NCBI GenBank assembly: GCA_902767785.1
Contig: CACXIR010000002.1
Location: forward strand, 1-43,456
DNA length: 43,456 nucleotides
Reading direction: 5' to 3'
From: Fibrobacter succinogenes
Lineage (GTDB): Bacteria; Fibrobacterota; Fibrobacteria; Fibrobacterales; Fibrobacteraceae
This document shows, piece after piece, positions 40,460 through 43,456 of the stretch. The notes below the pieces were generated by a model that searched no databases, had not been told where the DNA came from, and worked only from the letters and a program-made list of their open reading frames with translations. Each line of letters begins with the position of its first letter. The first letter of the stretch is position 1. The translations under genes were made by a program, and so were the position numbers.

Positions 40460-40467
40460 GAAATGTA
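40460..40467 (-). promoter_or_regulatory. Putative leaderless promoter of maf
   Basis: The minus strand reads TACATTTC (40460-40467), then TTCCC and ATG 40454. No ribosome-binding site precedes the ATG. Confidence 0.45.
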
Positions 40468-40528
40468 GTAATTATTTATCAGTCAATAAGTTACACTCAT
40501 TCCCATTTGGAAAAACGAGGGGGTGTTA

Positions 40529-40600
40529 AGGGGATTTGCCCCCTAGGCGAAGGGGTCGGCCGAGACACAGCTCGGCCGAGGGGAAGGCCTGCCCCTTTTT
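40529..40600 (+). ncRNA. Hairpin-rich GC element, candidate structured RNA or dispersed repeat
   Basis: Hairpin A: AGGGG/CCCCT (40529-40533 with 40540-40544). Hairpin B: a perfect 9-base stem, TCGGCCGAG with CTCGGCCGA (40556-40564 with 40571-40579) and loop ACACAG. Then GGGG (40580-40583), AAGGCCTG and CCCC (40592-40595), followed by five T (40596-40600), an intrinsic-terminator shape on the plus strand. AGGGG at 40551-40555 can alternatively pair with CCCCT at 40592-40596 and enclose hairpin B. It lies in the 205-base gap between maf and the GH8 gene; no start or coding sequence fits. Confidence 0.5.
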
Positions 40601-40630
40601 ATCGACTCATCCGGATCCGAACCTTTTTAT

Positions 40631-40638
40631 TACCTTTC
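40631..40638 (+). promoter_or_regulatory. Putative promoter of the GH8 gene
   Basis: TACCTTTC (TAnnTTTC) preceded by a T-rich run lies 21 bases before ATG 40660. CGGAG sits six bases before the ATG. Confidence 0.4.
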
Positions 40639-40659
40639 CTTAAAATATCGGAGTTTTTT

Positions 40660-41772
40660 ATGGAAAGATTCAAGCCGCGCGATATGTTCGTAGAAGCGGG
40701 CTACGGCCCCAACTTCGCAGATCAGCTTTTGCAAAACGCCTATAGCAAGCTTTTCGAGGGCGACCCCATCGACGAACGCATCTGCTTTAACGCCTCCGAC
40801 GACATGGCCTACATCGTGGACATCGGACACGACGATATCCGCTCCGAGGGAATGAGCTACGGCATGTTCGTCACCGCCCTCACCGACCACCCGGAACTTT
40901 TCGAAAAACTCTGGAGGTTTACCAAGCGGTACCTCTACAACGCCGACGGGCCCCACCAGGGATACTACTCCTGGCAGGTTTCCACTACGGACTTTTCCAT
41001 GATGGACCCGGGGTCCGCCCCTGACGGCGAGGAGTACATTGCAGCAGCCCTTCTGATTGCCGCCCAGCGGTTCGGTCGCGACGACTACAAGGAAGCGGCG
41101 GTAGAGCTGATCAACATGATGCGGCACAAACAGGCTAACGAGCTGGTGGGCCCCATCATCGACCCCAAGATGGGAATCGTCAGGTTCTCCCCCGTGCTGG
41201 GCAACGACTTCACTGACCCCAGTTACCACACCGTAGCTTTCTACCGCCTATTCGCGGAAGCCACCGGCGACAACGAATGGAACGAAATTGCAAAACGCAG
41301 CGTGGAATACTTGAAAAAGGCAGCACACCCGGTAACGGGACTTTGCGCCGACTATTCCGAATTCGACGGCACTCCCAAATCCATGCCCTGGTTCCCCGAG
41401 AGCAACTGCTTTAGCGGAGACGCCTGGCGCGTAGCGCTGAACCTGAGCCTGGACTACACCCTGTTCCATGGGGACGAGGCAGAGAAGGAAATTTGCGAAA
41501 GGCTGTTCAACTACTTCGAGAGCAAGCGCCCTTACCTGGCAGACTACTCCGTGGACGGAAGTCCATTCCCCCGCCAAGGTCGCGAAGCCACTCCCGGAGT
41601 CATTGCCATGAACGCCGCCGCCACCCAGGTTCTCCCTGCCGAAAGTCCACTGGTTCATGGCTTTGTTAGGGACCTGGCCAACCTGTCGGTACCCTTCCGC
41701 TTCTGGCGCTACTACGATGGAATGCTCTACATCATTGGCATTCTTGGAACCGCAGGGAAGATATACTTCTAA
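40660..41772 (+). CDS. GH8 reducing-end xylose-releasing exo-oligoxylanase-like enzyme
   Basis: The 370-residue enzyme belongs to glycoside hydrolase family 8. HDDIRSEGMSYGMF (general acid E63), SAPDGEEYIAAAL (D122) and SGDAWRVALNLSLDY (probable base D254) match the Rex subgroup, which removes xylose from the reducing end of xylo-oligosaccharides. There is no signal peptide, so it should act in the cytoplasm on imported oligosaccharides. The long open frame upstream of 40660 runs through the hairpin element and is not coding. The lipoprotein gene follows at 17 bases. Confidence 0.88.
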   Translation: MERFKPRDMFVEAGYGPNFADQLLQNAYSKLFEGDPIDERICFNASDDMAYIVDIGHDDIRSEGMSYGMFVTALTDHPELFEKLWRFTKRYLYNADGPHQGYYSWQVSTTDFSMMDPGSAPDGEEYIAAALLIAAQRFGRDDYKEAAVELINMMRHKQANELVGPIIDPKMGIVRFSPVLGNDFTDPSYHTVAFYRLFAEATGDNEWNEIAKRSVEYLKKAAHPVTGLCADYSEFDGTPKSMPWFPESNCFSGDAWRVALNLSLDYTLFHGDEAEKEICERLFNYFESKRPYLADYSVDGSPFPRQGREATPGVIAMNAAATQVLPAESPLVHGFVRDLANLSVPFRFWRYYDGMLYIIGILGTAGKIYF

Positions 41773-41789
41773 AGGTGAGGTGCGAGATC

Positions 41790-42719
41790 ATGAACAAAGT
41801 AATATTTTCTCGGTTAGCAGGCACTATCGCAGTTGTCGCCATGGCAGCATTCCTTTCGGGTTGCGAAGATATCCGCGTGGAAAAATACCCCAACGGAAAA
41901 ATCCATTACGAAACCACCTACGTCAAAGACAAACGGGATGGTGTCGAAAAGGAGTACTACGAATCGGGAACCCTGAAGAGGGAAAGCTCCTACAAGGAAG
42001 ACCGCCGGGAAGGCCTTACCAAGGAATATTACGATGACGGCACCTTGAAATCAGAAATTCCCTATGCCGATGGCTACATCGAAGGCGAAGTACTACGCTA
42101 TCACAAGAATGGAAAGTTGGCCTCCAAGGCCAAGTTCCAAAAAAACAAGCAGGTGGAATTCGGGGAAGCCTTTGACGAAAGCGGCGACAAAGCCACCAGC
42201 GGGAGTTACAAGGACCCCCGAGATGGCTACGCCTACGAGTGGATCCGCATTGGAAACCAGTTGTGGACCGCAGAGAACATGAATTACGCATCTGCCACAG
42301 GTTCCCTCTGCATGCAATGCAACAACTGGGGCCGACTCTATGACTTCGAGGCCGCAAAAAAATCATGCCTTGAAGGTTTCCACATGCCCTCTAAAGCGGA
42401 ATGGCAGGAACTGCTGTCCGCCACCGGCAACAAACCTGCGCTGGCGTTAAAGGCGGGCTTCGGTTGGGATCCAGTAAAAAAGGCCAACGACTACGGCAAC
42501 GGAAAAGACGACCTGGGGTTTGCAGTAAAGGCCGGCGGCGGACATTTTGCCAAGAGCGATGTACCGCTGAAAGAACGGAAGTTTGACGGTGCCGGCAAAA
42601 AGGCCTACATCTGGACTGCCGAAGGGGAAGTTATCGTGTTCCACCACGACAAGGACAACGCCACCTTCGAGAAGTTCAATCCCGAACACGGCGCCAGCCT
42701 GCGCTGCCTGAAAGACTAG
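41790..42719 (+). CDS. Lipoprotein with MORN_2 (YwqK-like) repeats and FISUMP domain
   Basis: The 309-residue protein has lipobox LSGC with Cys25. Residues about 30-130 hold four MORN_2-type repeats (YPNGKIHYETTYV, YYESGTLKRESSY, YYDDGTLKSEIPY, YHKNGKLASKAKF). Residues about 148-309 fit the FISUMP domain: EWIRIGNQLWTAENMNYAS, WGRLYDFEAAKKSCLEGFHMPSKAEWQELL, DDLGFAV, AYIWTAE and the end LRCLKD. FISUMP is a surface or secreted domain greatly expanded in Fibrobacter. I chose ATG 41790 (GAGG nine bases upstream); the GTG at 41775 is upstream of the signal. Confidence 0.88.
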   Translation: MNKVIFSRLAGTIAVVAMAAFLSGCEDIRVEKYPNGKIHYETTYVKDKRDGVEKEYYESGTLKRESSYKEDRREGLTKEYYDDGTLKSEIPYADGYIEGEVLRYHKNGKLASKAKFQKNKQVEFGEAFDESGDKATSGSYKDPRDGYAYEWIRIGNQLWTAENMNYASATGSLCMQCNNWGRLYDFEAAKKSCLEGFHMPSKAEWQELLSATGNKPALALKAGFGWDPVKKANDYGNGKDDLGFAVKAGGGHFAKSDVPLKERKFDGAGKKAYIWTAEGEVIVFHHDKDNATFEKFNPEHGASLRCLKD

Positions 42720-42720
42720 C

Positions 42721-43456
42721 CTACAGCGAAAACACCCGCTTAATATCGTCTACACGCTCCGTCACCGTGAGGGCAAGCTTTAACAGCACCGCCGCCTTCT
42801 GGGGAGCGAGTCTGCCCGCACAAATACAGCCGGGAGCAAGAGTCTCGTTGAGGGTCACCAGCCCATGATGGGTGCGGCTCGCTATGACCACGGGAATGTC
42901 GATCCGTTCCAGAACCTTGGCCCAGGCCTGGCTGAATTCTCCCGAACCCGCCCCTGCAATCACCAGGCCGTCCGAAACACAGGAGGCGTATTCCAAGACC
43001 TTCGGGTTCGCATCTACCGTAAAGTACACCACGTTCACCCGGGGCAGCTCCTCAAGTTTCGAAACGTCGAAAAAGTTCTGCTCCTTGAGGGCGTTCCAGT
43101 TGGAACCTTCGCCGGGAGCGTTTACCCCCATGGCGTTTATGGCCGAGGCGCTACATTTCTGCACACTGCGGGCATCAAAAAGCTCCCCTGCAAAGAACAC
43201 CCACACCAGGTTTGCCGGAGGGTCATCGTCGATGGCAAAGCCCACCGCCGCCCGGACCGCCCCCAACAAGTTCGCAGGGCCGTCAGGGTCCTTCGCCGTA
43301 GCGGGCTTCATGGAACCCGTCAAGACCACAGGCTTTTCGCACTTGACCGTAAGGCTTATAAAGTAGGCCGTCTCGTCCATGGTGTCGGTACCGTGAGTCA
43401 CCACGATAGCGTCCACGGATTCGTCTTCCTGCAGTTCCTTGATGCGGTTCGAAAGC
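42721..43456 (-). CDS. Type II L-asparaginase (N-terminus beyond window edge)
   Basis: It hydrolyses asparagine to aspartate and ammonia. About 245 codons are present, from the window edge to the stop at 42721. The second active-site motif VVTHGTDTMDETAYF is at 43372-43405 and is intact. VVLTGSMKPATAKDPDGPANLLGAV and the C-terminal GLVIAGAGSGEFSQ, then VIASRTHHGLV match the family. The first active-site Thr and any signal peptide lie outside the window. It faces the FISUMP lipoprotein, with one base between the stops. Confidence 0.92.
   Translation of the reverse strand, partial: LSNRIKELQEDESVDAIVVTHGTDTMDETAYFISLTVKCEKPVVLTGSMKPATAKDPDGPANLLGAVRAAVGFAIDDDPPANLVWVFFAGELFDARSVQKCSASAINAMGVNAPGEGSNWNALKEQNFFDVSKLEELPRVNVVYFTVDANPKVLEYASCVSDGLVIAGAGSGEFSQAWAKVLERIDIPVVIASRTHHGLVTLNETLAPGCICAGRLAPQKAAVLLKLALTVTERVDDIKRVFSL

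Noticed and set aside
39985..40659. Long N-terminal extension of the GH8 frame on the plus strand
   Set aside because: It runs antisense through maf and through the hairpin element. The GH8 family N-terminus, CGGAG and the promoter box all point to ATG 40660.

Overview
The window most likely comes from a Fibrobacter-type bacterium (phylum Fibrobacterota). This is an inference. The clearest marker is the lipoprotein at 41790-42719, whose C-terminus has the pattern of the 'Fibrobacter succinogenes major paralogous domain' (FISUMP). Consistent with it are a Gram-negative envelope gene set (a PorV-like barrel, a TonB-dependent receptor, many lipoproteins), a GH8 oligoxylanase and a zinc-free L31 protein. 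No tRNA, rRNA, insertion sequence, prophage or CRISPR array is visible. Gene packing is tight and the longest non-coding stretch is about 205 bases.

Layout. (1) 1-10995, minus strand: one respiratory complex I operon, nuoB-C-D-E-F-G-H-I-J-K-L, cut by the window edge inside nuoL. nuoA is not in front of nuoB. NuoE, NuoH and NuoB carry unusual extra segments. (2) 11139-18066, minus: a translation operon rimP-nusA-infB-rbfA-truB-ribF. (3) 18265-21884: a small two-helix membrane protein on the plus strand, facing a minus-strand group of STAS-domain tail-anchored protein, degenerate LytM-like membrane protein, lipoprotein and Nudix hydrolase. (4) 21952-25253: PorV-like outer membrane protein, xerC, a small lipoprotein and rdgB. 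(5) 25257-36146, minus: a TonB-dependent receptor coupled to a VanX-type dipeptidase, preceded by an envelope-lipid and glycan group (LplT-Aas fusion, GT-C-like membrane protein with an NPCBM domain, GT-B glycosyltransferase, unknown protein). (6) 36238-38178: a lipoprotein, rpmE (type B), and a divergent LysM-like lipoprotein. (7) 38267-40454, minus: maf-rodZ-like-hisB. (8) 40455-43456: a hairpin-rich intergenic element, a GH8 exo-oligoxylanase, the FISUMP lipoprotein and the C-terminal part of a type II asparaginase.

Across the window a promoter-like element of the form TAnnTT(T) recurs in front of transcription units. In five cases it lies only 4-5 bases (counted from an 8-base box) before the ATG with no ribosome-binding site between. 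That spacing suggests leaderless mRNAs. Two intrinsic terminators run straight into such an element of the next gene. These, together with the altered complex I subunits and the structured element at 40529-40600, are the most interesting observations. No clear new defence or mobile system was seen.
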